6,982 nt of DNA, taken from NCBI GenBank assembly GCA_016744555.1, contig JADGED010000127.1, positions 1-6,982 of the forward strand, given 5' to 3'. Source of the stretch: Desulfuromonadaceae bacterium (GTDB lineage Bacteria; Desulfobacterota; Desulfuromonadia; Desulfuromonadales; Geopsychrobacteraceae). Positions 6,398 through 6,982 of this stretch are shown here, piece after piece (position 1 is the stretch's first letter; each line of letters starts with the position of its first letter). Made by a program: the position numbers and the translations under genes. The notes beneath the pieces are model-generated. The model had not been told where the DNA came from, did no database searches, and was given only the letters and a program-made list of their open reading frames with translations.

Positions 6398-6982
6398 TAT
6401 TTGTAGCTCCTCACGGCAAGTTTACAGTTATCGAATTTCAAAGGCTCTTTGTGCAATTCTGGTGCTTTGCCAACCCCTTTGAATTCCCAAGCAGCAACGT
6501 GACAGAAGTTTTCATCATCACGCATCGCTTCACCATCATCGGTCTGATGCTCAGTACGGAAGTGACCACCACATGATTCCTCACGGTGAAGAGCATCAGT
6601 AGCCATCATCTCGCCAAACTCAAGGAAATCGGCTAAACGACCAGCATTTTCGATCTGCTGATTCAACTCACCAGCATCACCGGTAACATTGACATTGTTC
6701 CAGAATTCGTCACGAATTTCAGGAATACGCTTCAATGCATTTTTCAAGCTGGCATCGTTTCTTGCCATACCGACGTCTTCCCACATGACACTACCAAGCT
6801 CACGGTGAAGTTCACTAACGGTCTTCTTACCTTTGATTGACAACATTTTGTCAATGTTACCCTTAACATCTTCAACCGACTTCTTGAACTCAGGGTGATC
6901 TTCTTTAACTTCACCAGGAGTCAATGAGGCCAAGTAAGGGGCGATGGTGTAAGGGATAACAAAGTAACCATCAGCCAAACCT
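6397..6982 (-). CDS. frdA: fumarate reductase/succinate dehydrogenase flavoprotein subunit, C-terminal part
   Basis: This is the C-terminal third of the FAD-binding catalytic subunit that interconverts succinate and fumarate; its 5' end lies beyond the right edge. About 194 residues are visible of the roughly 640 usual in this family. The frame enters as GLADGYFVIPYTIAPYLA, a segment found in B-type FrdA. A helical region follows with FLEFGEMMATDALHREES, and then ESCGGHFRTEHQ, the counterpart of the ESRGAHxR motif of classical SdhA, which contributes conserved His and Arg residues. The FAD-attachment histidine and most active-site residues are in the missing part. The protein ends CKLAVRSYK, and its TAA stop overlaps the frdB ATG by one base, so the two subunits are translationally coupled. 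A TTG near 6978 is an internal Leu codon, not a start. Confidence 0.93.
   Translation of the reverse strand, partial: GLADGYFVIPYTIAPYLASLTPGEVKEDHPEFKKSVEDVKGNIDKMLSIKGKKTVSELHRELGSVMWEDVGMARNDASLKNALKRIPEIRDEFWNNVNVTGDAGELNQQIENAGRLADFLEFGEMMATDALHREESCGGHFRTEHQTDDGEAMRDDENFCHVAAWEFKGVGKAPELHKEPLKFDNCKLAVRSYK

Overview
The window looks like ordinary chromosome from an anaerobic or facultatively respiring bacterium. The best guess is a Desulfobacterota / former Deltaproteobacteria lineage, for example a Desulfuromonadales-like organism. This rests on three things: a B-type fumarate reductase/succinate dehydrogenase with an A-B gene order, a selA-selB selenocysteine pair, and a cytosolic GAF-GAF-GGDEF protein behind a candidate sigma-54 promoter. 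Base composition is moderate to slightly AT-rich. The lineage is inferred from protein style only.

Layout from left to right. Positions 1-269 are AT-rich and hold no convincing gene; they include the 3' flank of selB with a weak hairpin. selB (270-2177) and selA (2180-3592) lie on the minus strand as a tightly coupled pair: selA is read first and selB starts at a GTG 2 nt after the selA stop. On the plus strand follows a complete tRNA-Ala(GGC) gene (3729-3804) with its own sigma-70-type promoter and a strong intrinsic terminator. That terminator lies between the tRNA and a convergent minus-strand gene (3901-5505) for a diguanylate cyclase, and it probably serves both. The cyclase is preceded by a good match to a sigma-54 (RpoN) promoter. 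Next, after a UUCG-capped terminator, comes the end of a minus-strand operon: frdB (5645-6397) and the C-terminal third of frdA (6397 to the right edge), which overlap by one base.

How the parts work together. SelA makes Sec-tRNA from Ser-tRNA, and SelB carries it to UGA codons followed by a SECIS hairpin. The partner genes selC and selD and the selenoprotein genes are not in this window. FrdA and FrdB are the soluble flavin and iron-sulfur subunits of the complex that interconverts succinate and fumarate; the membrane cytochrome b subunit is expected upstream of frdA, outside the window. The cyclase is a separate single-gene unit making c-di-GMP in response to an unknown cytosolic signal. 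I see no mobile element, CRISPR array, phage gene or clearly novel multi-gene system here. The points most worth a second look are regulatory: the sigma-54 site, the shared terminator, and the crowded divergent tRNA/selA promoter region.
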